From the NCBI GenBank assembly GCA_030063045.1, contig JAQSEB010000006.1:1-64000 (forward strand): 64,000 bases of DNA, given 5' to 3'. The position numbers were made by a program, and so were the translations under genes. Source of the stretch: Pratylenchus scribneri (Eukaryota; Nematoda; Chromadorea; Rhabditida; Pratylenchidae). The notes under the pieces are model-generated. The model was not told where the DNA came from. It did no database searches and saw only the letters and a list, made by a program, of their open reading frames with translations. The number at the start of each line of letters is the position of its first letter. The stretch's first letter is position 1. Shown here piece after piece: positions 36,901-48,740 of the stretch.

Positions 36901-37185
36901 GAAATATCGGGTCTGCAAGTGTCGCTATACGCTAAAAATGCATTTGGCCTCCTACATAAAGTAAGAAATGACGTTTTCTTGCCAACATCCCTTTCATGCC
37001 AGTAAGAAATGAGGTTTTTTGTGATTCTTTGCGCTTGTCTTTGTCCTTATTTTTACCCTTTTGTATGCTTGCATTTCTTAGTTTTGAAATTGCGATAAAA
37101 TAAATTTGTTAATTTAATTGAAAAAAATTGAATTATTTGTTTAATTTATTCACGTTCGCGGGGCCCGTTGAGCCAATCCCTTTCC

Positions 37186-37204
37186 TTCCCCCCCCCCCCC
37201 CCCC
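37186..37204 (+). repeat. Poly-C run (about 19 nt)
   Basis: A pure C tract followed by TCCGGACACAGAGTG. A similar run of about 22 C is at 52722-52744. Confidence 0.9.
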
Positions 37205-39033
37205 TCCGGACACAGAGTGAGTGTCTCTTTTCTAAAGCCGGCTTATTATTTACTGATCTGCGCAACAAAATTTCACAATTTATAGAAAAAATTTTCGATT
37301 GATGATGATTTTTGGTCATTCGAAAAATTTTTAAAAATTTTTTCGGGCCGTCGAATCCATCTCTGATGCATGGGAATTAACTAATTCCCATAATTAATTC
37401 CAACGTGATTTTAAATAAATTCCCAACTTAAACTAACATGATTTTGTGCCGATTAATTCATTTGCCATGAATGCAAGTGCCATTGGCATTGAATGGAATG
37501 CATTTGGATTGAATAGCACTTCAATTTTTGTGCCACTCCCATTTTTGGTAATTGATGTTCCGGTTAAAATCGGAGGCGCCAAATCAAAAAGTGTCATTTC
37601 CAATTGAAATTGCAACTCATCGTTTGGTTCCAATTCAATTAAATTGCATTTTTTATCAAACTAATTCAGTGAATTCATTTTTAATTTGGTCATCTAAAAA
37701 CAATAGAAATATTTATTTTTTTAAAAAATTATTATTGCCTTTTATTTGAAGTGGAATTCTCACATTTTCAGTCAAATCATCCAAAGAAAATGAACGAAAT
37801 TTACTGGTCAGAGGCCGATCTAATTTGGCTATGAAGCCTACGTAAATGAAAAAGAGAATAACCAAAAAGAGTGGAGTAAAACTGCGAAATGGATTCCGCC
37901 AATTCCAAAGTGCCTGAAAATAAAGGAGGGCAAAAATTTGATTAGAGATTAGGCCAATTTTGGTGAAATCCTGCAAATTTACAAATTATATAAAATTAAC
38001 AGAAAATTGAATTCATTTAATTTGGGAAAATTTTATAATAATTTTATAAATAATTTATTGAAAATTTTTATTTTTTTTTATTTTTTTCCTAATGCATTTT
38101 ATAAAATTTTAATTTTCAAATACTTAAAGAATTAAGAATGATTTATTTGGCTATTTAAATTTATTATTTAAGTGTTTACATCTTGTCGACTTCGCCCAAA
38201 AAGTTAGTTGGTAATTCGGTGAATTGTTTTTCCAGTTGAATTTTCATTATTGTTATTAAATGGCGACGATTTTTCTGACAATTCTCCAACTCTGAAATAA
38301 AATTGCTTATTAATCCCTCCAAGATATAAAATTGCCTGTAAAAAAATATATAAATATTTCTGTTAGTTTTTAAACTTAATTATTTAATATATGAAAAAAT
38401 TCCGACTTTTCAGTTATCAAAATTTACTCAAGGGGCTTATTTTTAAATTTCTCCTATTATACATCTTTATATTAAATTTCCTTTTCCCTCTTTCTCACTT
38501 TATGAAAACTTGTTCCAGTGTATTCAATGAAAGGCCAAAAGAGTGAATGCCGAGTTCTGTTTTCCTCCTTTCCAATTCTTCGAATAAATTTGCAAACCTG
38601 AAAAAGAGAGAATCAACTTATAAAAATATATATAAATTGATTCGAATTCTTTAACGTTTTTTATCAGAAGTTGGCAAAATGACCGAAAATTCTGGCGGAT
38701 TTTGAACACGATCAATGCGGGCATTTGGTGAATAATTTTGGACGATGCCAAAATTCGATTGATTATTTTATTGAATAAATCCATTTTTTCATTGGCATTT
38801 ACCATCGATGAAGATTGATGCTGCGCGTCGGCATCCACAAAATTTGTGACCTTTTTCAATTTGAATTTTTTAATTATTAATGAATTTAATTTTTATAAAT
38901 ATTTCTTATTTAGTCTAATATTATTCTGGGCTCTGGGGCTACTATTTTTCAAAGACCTTCAATTCCATACTGTGCTTTTATTAGAGGAAGTTCTTCTATA
39001 ACCTAATCTATCGTAGTCCTAAGAGATCCATAC

Positions 39034-39092
39034 CTCCTTTCGGAATGCATTGGGCCAAATCCTGCTTTGGGCATTCCAAAATAATTTGATGG
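39034..39092 (-). pseudogene. Fragment of the STARD10-like last exon
   Basis: On the minus strand it reads close to ILECPKQDLAQCIPKGG, matching the start of the terminal exon at 44185-44072 (ILLECPKLDLAQCIPKGG). Nothing of the neighbouring exon is present. A third relic of this gene in the window. Confidence 0.7.
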
Positions 39093-39099
39093 ATTCCGT

Positions 39100-40308
39100 A
39101 ATGATCGAAAGATTGGAAAAATAGACCTTTTGATAAAATTGCTCACTTTGTAAAAAAATGTGGAGAACAAACTAGACTATTACCTTGTATTTCATATAAT
39201 TCAGATGTATTGTAATTTTTTTTATAAAATTAGAGAAAAATTTTAAATTAATATTTATATAAATTAATCTCTTCCGTTACTTAACATAATTAATTGAAAA
39301 ATTTTTCATATTAATTCATTTTATTCTTTGCCCTCTATTCGTCTATTTTTCGGTGCTCTCGCGTTTCTAAAAAAGTGTAAATTGTTGCATTTCTAAAAAA
39401 AGTGTAAAAATCTCAAAATTTTATAGGCAGTCCTAATCTTAAGGTAGCCACTTTTCAATAAACTTTGCCTATTTTTAGGCCATAGCATGACTACACCTAA
39501 TCTGCTATTTTTATTTGTTAAATACGCATGCTTCGGAAATTATGGCCATAAAATGGAAAACTTGGTGGGGAATTTGCATTGGCCATATTTGCGGTCAACT
39601 TTTCAATTCACTATTGGATGATCAATTGCTAATTTATTGGTTGTAAAATTATTTCTATTCATTTCATTTTGAACCTGTTTTCCAAATAATTTGATGCCAA
39701 TTCATCTTCATCATTCTCAACATTTTGATTTTTGCCATCAACAAAATTATTATTTCGCGATTTCTGCATAAAAGAAGCAACAATATTATGACAAATATTA
39801 GAGGAAAAGGTCGAATTTTGCTAGGCGAAATGCATGGAAAGCATCGGCTATTTTTAGAATTCATGAGGATTGAGGAAGGAGGCGAAAAGAGTCAAATGTG
39901 CATGAAAATGTGTTGGGATATGGATTGGCCATTTTGTTAGTTTTATTGATCCCAATTGAACCTTCTATTAATCCTTTCCTTGTTTTATTTATTAAAATAA
40001 AAATAAAAATATTAATTGATTGCCGGCTTTTTGGCTTCTCTTTTAATTTTTATTAAAATTCTTTCGTTTTTTTGCCATCATTGACGTGTTCCATTTTTTT
40101 TCAAAAATCCACCCACTCCCTCTCTTCTTTTTATTAAAGCCGCAAATTCTTTTATTTTCATCATCTTCATCCGTTTTAATCGGAATTTGGTGTTGATTTA
40201 TTCAATTTATTCCTTCTAAACCAATTTTATTTCCACGTATCTGTCCATTTATTTCATTTCATTTTCATTTCTTTCCATTCCAATTTTTATTATATTATCC
40301 TCCAAATT
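39100..40308. other. Intergenic region
   Basis: AT-rich. A possible coding remnant on the minus strand at 39664-39790 has an acidic stretch (NVENDEDELASNYLENRF) but no recognised family. The final 300 bp before 40309 would hold the promoter of the next gene. Confidence 0.35.
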
Positions 40309-40955
40309 ATGTTCTCTATCAATTCCTCCATTTTCCTCTTCCTCCCCATCTTCCTCTTCTTCATTGTTGGCCAAATGATGCCATCAATTTCTGGCATTCC
40401 AATTCCAATGATGAACAACATCAACACTGGCAATGGCAATGACACCGACACCGACACCACCAACAATCCAATGGATATGCCCGCCAACAGTTCCAATGAA
40501 TCCACACTTGATGATCCCACTCCCTTGAATTTCACCTCTCGACTCGACGATCAAAATCGAGCTCTCATGGACAAATTTCTCGATTTTGGCAAGAAATTGA
40601 CTCCTGCTGAACTGGGGGGAACAAATGGGTCCTTCCATCTTTCCAATGAGATCTTGGCCGAATTTAACGAATTGTACCTTGAAATATTTAATGCAGTTGA
40701 TGAGGATAAAGTAAATTAAATTACTCTATTGCCATTATTTTTATTTGCCCATAGGATGAAAATCTGACCCGTCAAGAATTGTGTAATTATGCCAAGGAAA
40801 TTATGATCCCATATGTGGTGGAAATGGCCATCAAATATAAAACACCGATCCAATTGGTGCAATATCTTGCCAAATTAAATGATGCCTTTCAGAGTGGCAT
40901 GCTCAGCATTAAAGCGTCGATTAATTCATTTTTTGGAGGAATTGGAAGCAAATGA
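40309..40955 (+). CDS. Secreted protein with one EF-hand-like loop
   Basis: Two exons, 40309-40710 and 40755-40955, phase 0, giving 200 residues. It starts with a clear signal peptide (MFSINSSIFLFLPIFLFFIV), followed by a low-complexity Asn/Thr/Asp stretch, then a helical region. At residues 130-141, across the exon junction, DEDKDENLTRQE has the acidic spacing of a calcium-binding EF-hand loop (Asp at 1, 3, 5, hydrophobic at 8, Glu at 12), though Gly at position 6 is replaced by Glu. The C-terminal part is helical with no membrane segment. I do not recognise a named family. A partial inverted copy lies at 22733-22905. Probably exported; calcium binding is an inference. Confidence 0.8.
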
Positions 40956-41422
40956 GATGCAATAATTGAAGAAAAATCGGAGTAATAAAAATCGGAAGAG
41001 TTATGAAAAATTTATTAAATAGAAAATGATATTATTGAATAAGCGAGGAATTCTTTATAATTAATAAATATAAATATTTTATTTCGATGGATTTTTTGTA
41101 TATTTCAATTTTTAAATTTGTTAAGAATATAGGTGATCATAAAACTTAAAAATAAAAAAGTAATTGAAATTGAAGTTTTTTTGACCAAAATTGGGGACCC
41201 TTTGACTTATGACTTTTATGGGAAAAATGACTTTTTTTTTAATGTACATAACTTGGCCAAAAACGCAAGGGCGTCAATTTTTTTTATTTTCTGTCTCAGC
41301 TCGTCGAGCTCTATCTAATAAGGCATCATTTGGCAATTTTTGGTTTTTTGAGGGACTATGTTCTCCACCATTACCTTCATTTTAAGCTATAATCAAATCA
41401 ACAGCAGCTGGAGAGAAGAAAT

Positions 41423-43345
41423 TTCTAATCTTATTCTATACTATATCTCTACAATGATTTATTTTCTTCAAATTTTGTCTATATATATATATTTTCTACT
41501 GGAATATTTTAATTGGTAAAATTTTTATGGCCTACGAGAAATATTAAGTAAAATTGAGGAAATTTTAGTTTTTCGAACTATTAGGAACACTCAATTATTT
41601 TTAGGAAATAAATTCAAATAAATAATTTTTTTATTTCGTTTCATCAATTATTAATATGCTGACACATCTATTCAAATATTATTGACTAGATTTTAGTGAA
41701 ATTGGAAATCCAAAAAGTTGATATTTTTTCTAAGAAATTTCTAATTTTATTCTATATCTCTACAATGATTTAATTTTTTCTCATTTTGTCTATTCTATTT
41801 GTGTTTTTGTGCCCAATCATTGACCTTTCTGGAATTCTTACCAAATTCCTTATTATTGACACAAAACACGCCCATTTTTGAAATGTATTTGTCCAAATAC
41901 GCCCCATTTTTGTGCCATATTTAAATCCTGGATTTTGTCCAAAATCCTCACTTCTCCATCTTCTCCAAAAATATTTTACTTCTCCACACCTACGCAAGCT
42001 ATTTTATTCGCGCTTTTACTTTATTTTGATTCACTAAATATTTTTATTTTGTGATAAAATTTATTTTGCTTTTTCTTGTCGAAAAGCCGGAAACGAGTCT
42101 AGGAATTTATTCCTCTAAGTTTCCCAAAAAGACCCATTTGCCGACAAGTGGTGCCGCTACGATCGCGAATCTGTCTTGGAATTGTTTTGAAAAAGTAAAA
42201 GAAGTTTTTGAAGTTGAAAATTGTAAAGAAGTCAAGTTGATCAAAGTTATCAAAAGTTGAGAAGAAGTTGAAAAATTGTTATCAAAGTTGAATTGTGGAG
42301 AAGTCAAGCTGATAAAAAGTTGAAAAGTATTTGAAAAATTATTTTTAAATTGTGGAGAAGTCAAGTTGGATCAAAGTTGATCACAAGTTGAGAAAAAAGA
42401 AAATTGTTTCTGTTGTTTAACTGTCAAAGTGGAGTTAAACTAAAATTGAATTAAAAGTTGAAATTCATTTAAAATTGTTATTGTTGTTCAACTGTGAGGC
42501 ATAGTTGAATTGAAAGCAAAGTTCCAAAGTTGAACTTAAGTTGAGAAATTGAAAAAATTATTATTGTTGTTCAATTGTGAGGCACAATTGAATTGAAATA
42601 AAGTTCCGAAGTTGAACAAGTTGAAAAATAAATTGTATTGTTATTCAACTATCAAGTGAAGTTGAACTGAAATAGAAGTTCCAAAGTTGAACTCTAGTTG
42701 AAATAGAAGTTCCAAAGTTGAACTCAAGTTGAAATAGAAGTTCCGAAATTGGACTCAAATTGAAAATTGTTCTTCAACTGTCAAGTGAAGTTGAGTTGAA
42801 ATTGTAATTGGGAGGTTGAAGTTGTTCAATCTTGTTCAAGTTTAAGTTTGAAGCTTATCTTGAAATTGCTGTAACCCAACTTGGAGGAAGTTTGAGTCAA
42901 ACTTGTCCTCACAAATTGAAATTAAGTAAAAATTGTGCAAAATGTCTGGTCCATACAAGTCAATGATCGCTCCAGCTTTGAAGAGGCTGCGAGTACACAT
43001 TGGAGTTCTGAACCGATTTTAGTAAAGGAAACGATTACTGCTGAATATTTCTCTTAGGTCTATAAATTTTGACAATTAATATATTCCAGTAGAAAATATA
43101 TATATAGACAAAATTTGAAGAAAATAAATCATTGTAGAGATATAGTATAGAATAAGATTAGAAAATTTTTAGAAAAAATATCGATTTTTAGATTTTCACT
43201 AAAATCTAGTCAATAATATTTGAATAGATGTGTCAGCATATTAATAATTGATGAAACGAAATAAAAAAATTATTTATTTGAATTTATTTCCTAAAAATAA
43301 TTGAGTGTTCCTAATAGTTCGAAAAAATTAAAATTTCCTCAATTT
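41423..43345. mobile_element. Fold-back element with about 300-bp inverted arms
   Basis: The left arm at 41423-41735 and the right arm at about 43070-43345 are inverted copies in two blocks, whose order is permuted (TCTACAATGATTTATTTTCT block and GGAACACTCAATTATTTTTA block). The interior holds a GTTGAA-rich tandem (42190-42840) and a short frame starting MSGPYKSMIAPALKRLR at 42942. No transposase or RT is visible. It could be a fold-back (FB-like) element or an internally deleted element. Confidence 0.65.
42190..42840 (+). repeat. Degenerate GTTGAA-rich repeat
   Basis: Irregular units built on GAAGTTGAA and GTTCCAAAGTTGAACT, with period of roughly 30-80 nt, inside the fold-back element. Confidence 0.75.
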
Positions 43346-43364
43346 TACTGAATATTTCTCTTAG

Positions 43365-43545
43365 GTTCTATTCGACATTTTCATTACTCTATTCGACACT
43401 TTCAATATTCTATTCGACACATTCAATACTCTATTCGGCATTTCGCATTTTCAATACTCTATTCGGCATTTCGCATTTTCAATACTCTATTCGGCATTTC
43501 GCATTTTCAATACTCTATTCGGCATTTCGCATTTTCAATGCTCTA
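43365..43545 (+). repeat. 31-nt minisatellite
   Basis: Several copies of a unit built on CTATTCGGCATTTCGCATTT, with shorter variants at the start. Confidence 0.85.
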
Positions 43546-44071
43546 ATATTTCCCGTTTTTAAATGTAGCATTTACAGAAATTTTATAAATTGATTAAAAT
43601 TCATAAAATCATCAAACGAATTAATCAAATACGAGCAACGGTATCCCAATTTGAAATTCGGCCATTCTTCTCTACTTCCATAATCCATATTGATATATAA
43701 TAAAAAAATCAATTCTTAGACATTTTATTGAACATAATACTGGGAATTATTTCTATCATTTAATAAAAAGGTATTATCAATATTTTAAAATAGAAATCAG
43801 AAATTTTTGCATCTTCTAAATCTCTTAGGTTTCTAATTAATTGCAAATTCTCATCTTACAAAATTCTTTTGTAGAATTGGCAAAATTGAATACATGTGGA
43901 ATTAAGTACTAAGCAATTTTTAATAGGCAAAATAAAATTTATATAAATTTATTAGTAATTTCATTATCCCTATTTTACTCATCATCATTTTATAAAGGAA
44001 ATTAAAAATTAGAAGCATTTTCCCCGAATTATGATGCTATTTTCATTAAATAGAATTTTTGCCTTAAAGCA

Positions 44072-46809
44072 TCATTCCACTGGTTTGGCACCGGTCTCAT
44101 CCACTTCCTCTTCTTGGCCAAATTGTTGCCCGCCTTTCGGAATGCACTGGGCCAAATCCAACTTTGGACATTCCAAAAGAATTTGCTGTAAGAAATTTAG
44201 GCGAATTCCAAAAAAATAACCCTTGTGGAGCCCAATTTGTCGCCGCTTAAAATAACTCATCAAGATTTGAACCAATTTCGATGATTTTGGTATCAAATTA
44301 AAGAGCAGACATTTGGCTATCCATGAAATTAATTTTATTTAAATTGGTTCAAAATTGATGAAGAAATGGCCAAAAAACAATTAAAATGACCTTTACTATT
44401 AGTTGTTTTTTGGCCATAATTCCATCAATTTTGAACATAGCCAAAAGTCTGCTCTTTAATTTGATAATAAAATTATCAAAATTGGTTCTGTCCTTGATGA
44501 TTTATTTTAAACAGCGTCAAATTTGACATATCCCTTCCCCTTTCTCTTTAGCATCTTTACCTTCGGTCCCATCAGCCAGCTTTTTTGGCGTCCCTCTTTT
44601 CCATGTTTCCGTTGCCAATTTTCATAGTTTAGGCAACCTTTGTGCAACTTTTTTGCCAATTTTGGTGCAATCGTTTTTGTCAAGCGATTGATTAACCAAC
44701 TTGGCAATTTACCTGCAATTTTGGAGCAAATTAAGGGAAATAGATATTTAAAATATCTAAACTCTAAATAAATTGAAAATGTCTAAAAGATTAAACCGGT
44801 TCAATGGTTTATCCTAGACCTCCAAACCGTATACCCAATCGATAGATCTCGTCAATATTATACATCATTTGATTATATTTTGACTTTGGTTTAACCAATT
44901 CTAACTTGTTTTGAACCATTAAACCAAAATGTGGTTTAAACCGTTTAAAACCCTTTAATAATTGTTGACCAAACCATAACCAAATTATATAACATTCAAT
45001 GAGTCTTCTTGACCAGTTCTATCCAATTTTGGGTATATTTTGTTTGGGAATATGTGGGAAAAACCATTAAACCAGTGTAATTATTTTAGCATTATTTAAT
45101 CTTTTTTTAGACATTTTTAACTTTTTTTTTTTAGATATTTTCTAGACATTTTTCAATCTACAAATACAAAAATTAACCCCTCGGATCGGCCAACGTCAAA
45201 TAGGTGACTTGGCATCCTCCACCGGCCAAACTCCGTACAAAATACACGGTCAAATAGACAACGCCTCGGACATGTGATTTAGTGGGCGGAAATCGCTGAA
45301 AATGGATTTAAGAGAATTTTGCAATGGGAATTTAATTGAGTCGGACATCATGCCAAACGGAATGGGCCAAAATGAATTTCTCCGAGCCCAAGTCGAGCCA
45401 GGAACGAAGCAACACAAAATCCCGGCTTCGAATGGGCGGAAGGGCACCAACTTTATTTAAGGGAGGAATTTGTGATTATAAAGGCAAAATATATCAGAAA
45501 TTCACTGGCAAAATAACAAATATCATTGTTCGGATTCAAATAGCCAACTTGGACGGTGTCGAGCACATGTTTGTCCCACTGAAATTTGTGAATAGAACTT
45601 CGAAAATATTGGACCGAAAGCCAAAAACCCAACACCCAAATCTAAACACTCAAAATCACAAGGAAGAAAAGATGAAAAAAAAACAAATTACTATATTTAA
45701 GGCTTATTAGTTATTAGGCATCGATGGCCACTTTTGATAAACTGCCATTTTAATCAAAAGAAACCATAAAAATTAGGGTTAGGACTTTCCCTTGTTATAA
45801 GTGGTAAAGTCAAAAAATTTTTCCCTTGAAATTTTGAATGTTGGATTTTGAGATAAATTATTCAAAACTGACTTTGTATCGATATTCTGCATCCTGTGGG
45901 GAATGGGGATGTTTGAATATGAAAATAAGATAACAATCAGAGTGCCCCACCTACCTGCAAAACATCGTAGCAAATGTCGGCTGGCACATCCGTGAATTCA
46001 CTGCGTGCTTTGATCATTGCAAATGGGGAACCGGCAAATTGGCGGGTCCAAATCCGTGTGGATTTTCGCTCAAATACCAAATCCCAATCGGCATGCTCAT
46101 CGCAAAGTTTCCTGTTTAATTCAAAGTTCAAACAAATTTGGCACAAATAAGAGGACGCTTTTTGGCCCATAGCTCAATGAGGCAATTATTAATTTAGGAA
46201 GACTATATACCATTTTAATGCCCAAAGTGTCCTCTACAATTTGCCAATTTTAAATTTTATAAAATCCGGGCTTAAAAAAGTTACATTCTTGGAATGGAAT
46301 AAACCCAAATTTGTTTGTTGGAGGAAATTCCGCTTATTTTACAAATTATTTTAACATTTCAAAACCAAATTAGAATTGGCCACTTTTTAGAGGACATTTA
46401 GGGCTTTAAAATGGCATATCGCCTTCCTGAATTGGTCGCTTCCTTCTTGAGATATGGCCGAAAGAATGGACCCAGAGATGTTCAATCGGTGGTATTCAAT
46501 CGTCCTTTCTGACTGAGCTATGGTGAGGGAGAAGGAAATGGGGGTTCATTATGGTACCTGGCATATTTGTAATCGGAATCCTCAAGCACTTTGACAACGT
46601 TGACGTGCATTGCTTCGGAAGGTCTAATAGAATTTATAGTAGGCAATTGGAAGTGGGCAGTAGAAGCTGGGCATGGGGTGGAGGCAGATTTCCCATTGCT
46701 GAAGGCAAATTCATCTTTAGATTCTTGAGTGAAAGAAATATTTTCAAGGGCCAAAATTAGATGAAAAACCTGCTTCTGTTCCCTTTTTTGGCACTTTATC
46801 ATTAACCAT
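44072..46809 (-). CDS. STARD10: STARD10-like START-domain lipid-transfer protein
   Basis: Nine exons in perfect phase: 46809-46770, 46723-46558, 46111-45955, 45893-45873, 45578-45506, 45450-45347, 45295-45178, 44712-44513, 44185-44072, about 330 residues. Residues about 60-280 form a START domain of the PCTP/STARD10 type: ADWDLVFERK, DVPADICYDVL, a 21-nt microexon (DAEYRYK), WDKHVLDTVQVGYL, RSRDFVLLRSW, CQVTYLTLADPRG and LPSWLINR with the C-terminal helix. The tail is acidic (GQEEEVDETG), as in mammalian STARD10, which moves phosphatidylcholine and phosphatidylethanolamine between membranes. The start Met and the 46-nt first intron are the least certain parts. The second intron contains a MITE family A copy. 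Decayed copies are at 20751-22300 and 39034-39092. Confidence 0.88.
44770..45075. mobile_element. MITE family B copy
   Basis: Contains CAATCGATAGATCTCGTCAA on the left and GAGTCTTCTTGACCAGTTCT on the right with AAACCGTTTAAAACC-type inner motifs. It lies in an intron of the STARD10-like gene. Confidence 0.6.
46155..46460. mobile_element. MITE family A copy in STARD10-like intron
   Basis: TTGGCCCATAGCTCAATGAG at one end and TTGAGATATGGCC at the other, with the GGAAGGCGATAT motif inverted between arms. The pseudogene at 20.75 kb carries a MITE at the equivalent place, so the duplication occurred after this insertion. Confidence 0.8.
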
Positions 46810-46889
46810 TTTAATTAGATTTGGCCATTTAAATATAAAAATGCAAAAATTAAGGTAATGAATAAATCAAAATCAGATTAGGCCATTCT

Positions 46890-47190
46890 TTTGGCCTTAT
46901 TTCGAGAAGGAAGTAACTAATTCAGGAAGGCGATATGCCATTTGAAAGCCCAAAATGTCCTCTAAAAAGTGGCCAATTCTAATTTATTTTTGAAATGTTA
47001 TTGTAAAATAAGCGGCTTTTCCTCCAACAAACCAACATTCGGGTTTATTCCACTCAAAGATATGTAACTTTTTTTAAAGCCTGGATTTTATAAAATTTAA
47101 ATATTAAAGCCTTTTTAGAGGACAATTTGTGCTGCTATCTAATTGTATATCGCCTTACTGAATTGGCAATTGCCTTATTAAGCTATGGCC
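46890..47190. mobile_element. MITE family A copy upstream of STARD10-like gene
   Basis: Starts CCTTATTTCGAGAAGGAAGT and ends TATATCGCCTTACTGAATTG, TTAAGCTATGGCC. Lies just upstream of the first exon of the minus-strand gene, within its likely promoter. Confidence 0.8.
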
Positions 47191-47264
47191 AAAAGAATAG
47201 ATTAGGTATTGAAATGGCGATTCTGAAATTGTCCTCTATAGGAATAGGAATAGGAACGGGGTAA

Positions 47265-47540
47265 ATGCAGTCAAAAATTGGTGAGGGGAGGTCGACGGGA
47301 TGGGGGGTAAATGTTGTGGAATTGGACCGGAAGAATTGGCCTCATGTGGCCCCTTTTGGAATATATATTCATCCCCGCGGGGCATTTTGTGTGCCGTGCG
47401 CCTATCGAATTTCGGCAACGGCGCTTGTCTTTTCCAAAAAGACTACCTTTCCATCCATTTTTTCCTTCCTAAACCCAATTGGCCATACGGAGAACATAAG
47501 TGGTAGCATAAAAGGCAAGGGCAGTAAAATGAAAAATTAA
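47265..47540 (+). CDS. Uncertain open frame in GC-rich block
   Basis: A 91-codon frame with non-repetitive composition (VELDRKNWPHVAPFGIYIHP) in a block much richer in G+C than its flanks. A minus frame is open too. No family recognised. It may be part of an exon of an unmapped gene. Confidence 0.2.
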   Translation: MQSKIGEGRSTGWGVNVVELDRKNWPHVAPFGIYIHPRGAFCVPCAYRISATALVFSKKTTFPSIFSFLNPIGHTENISGSIKGKGSKMKN

Positions 47541-48370
47541 TCAAATTGGAAACATCCAATTTTGAAGCCATGAAAAATAATGCTTTTTGTTATGAAAGGA
47601 AAAATGAAGAGTGTTTCCCTATGGATTATCAGGATTAGGGAGTCATAGGGAGTCATTTAGGGTCTAAAAATTGCAAGAATTTCAAAAAATTTCTGTAAAA
47701 ATTTAAAAATTTCTCTCTAAAATTTCAAAAAATTTTCTCGAAAAATTTCAAAAATTCTTTTAAAAAATTTTCTCTAAAAATTTCAAAAATTTTTCAAAAA
47801 ATTTCAAAATTTTTTCTAAAAATTTCAAAATTTTTTCTCTAAAAATCTAAAAAATTTTCTGTAAATTTCATATAATATATCTCTGAAAATGATCATAAAC
47901 CTGATGACCCATAGTGGAGAAGGACGACCCAAACAGCGGATATAGAACAAACTCCGCTAGTAACAGTTAACAGAAATGCATAAGTGGTGGTTTATAAATG
48001 AAGACAAAAAATTGGCCAAAAGAGGGAAGTGAAATAAAAAATTAATGAAATGTGAAACATTCAATTTGAAAAGGTAGCCTAAAATTGCATGCATTTTGGT
48101 GAATTTGGTGAAATTGAATGAATGTGTGGGGGCGAATTGGGCGAACATTTTTTCATATTTTTTAATTCGTTTATAATTCCATTAAATCGCCCTCATAAAT
48201 AACAAAAAAAAGTCAATAATAAGCGGATTAATGTATTCCGTCGATCCATGTGAATGAATTCAATTTTGGGCGCAAATCGACCAATGATGATGAGGAATTT
48301 TTTAAATAATCTTTCCATTCAATTCAAAATTTTTTTATCAATTCAATTTATTTTTGATTAATTTTAATAT
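47541..48370. other. AT-rich region with degenerate repeat
   Basis: 47690-47870 is a degenerate tandem of AAATTTCAAAAATTTTTTCT-like units. No gene recognised. Confidence 0.5.
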
Positions 48371-48377
48371 TTTTTAA

Positions 48378-48562
48378 TACCGTATTTATTCTATTAGAAG
48401 CCCATGTGCTTATAGAGCTCTCCGAGCTGGGGACTTTTCTGAAATTTTTGAAACAAAAATGTTTATTTCGCCCAATTTCACCTAAAATTGGTTATTTTTG
48501 ACTAAAATTTTTCGATGGGTGGTGGGCTTCAAATAGAGAGTGGTCTTCTAATAGAATAAATA
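48378..48562. mobile_element. Short MITE (family D)
   Basis: Left end ACCGTATTTATTCTATTAGA followed by AGCCCA; right end TGGGCTTCAAATAGAG and CTAATAGAATAAATAG. The same terminal motifs flank the satellite-bearing element at 60762-62397. Confidence 0.7.
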
Positions 48563-48740
48563 GTTCACCGTTCACTCATCTTTTTGTTGCAAATTATTCT
48601 CGTTTATGTCAACATATAAATTGAATGGACAACAATGGATGGGTTCATGGTTCATGTTTTATTACGCCGAAAGCTGGGAATTGCCAATTCCCATGGATCA
48701 GCATGAAATTGCCGCGAAAACTGGGAATTCGTCCCGGCAT

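Larger units (their letters stand above)
34557..38775 (-). pseudogene. ABCA-family transporter fragment: end of NBD1 plus second membrane domain
   Basis: From upstream to downstream: 38775-38645 (YSPNARIDRVQNPPEF), 38597-38499 (LFEELERRKTELGI, SFGLSLNTLEQVF), 38291-38180 (linker), 37976-37745 (FALLYFQALWNWRNPF, first helix of the second half), 37640-37433 (FNPNAFHSMPMALAFM), 36326-36136 (VPLVEERAGKFKHQ), 35851-35715 (TYWCSVFLWNLILYILF), 35588-35353 and 34756-34557. The order and motifs are those of ABCA lipid transporters. The last four exons are intact and in phase. The earlier ones are not: an in-frame TAA at 38204-38206, a phase mismatch between 38645 and 38597, and a further shift near 37640. 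NBD1 Walker motifs upstream and the whole NBD2 downstream are missing from the window. Most likely a truncated, decaying copy. Confidence 0.7.

Noticed and set aside
42942..43022. Start of a retrotransposon gag (MSGPYKSMIAPALKRLR)
   Set aside because: Only about 26 codons are open and no further gag, protease or RT motif follows; kept only as a remark in the fold-back element.
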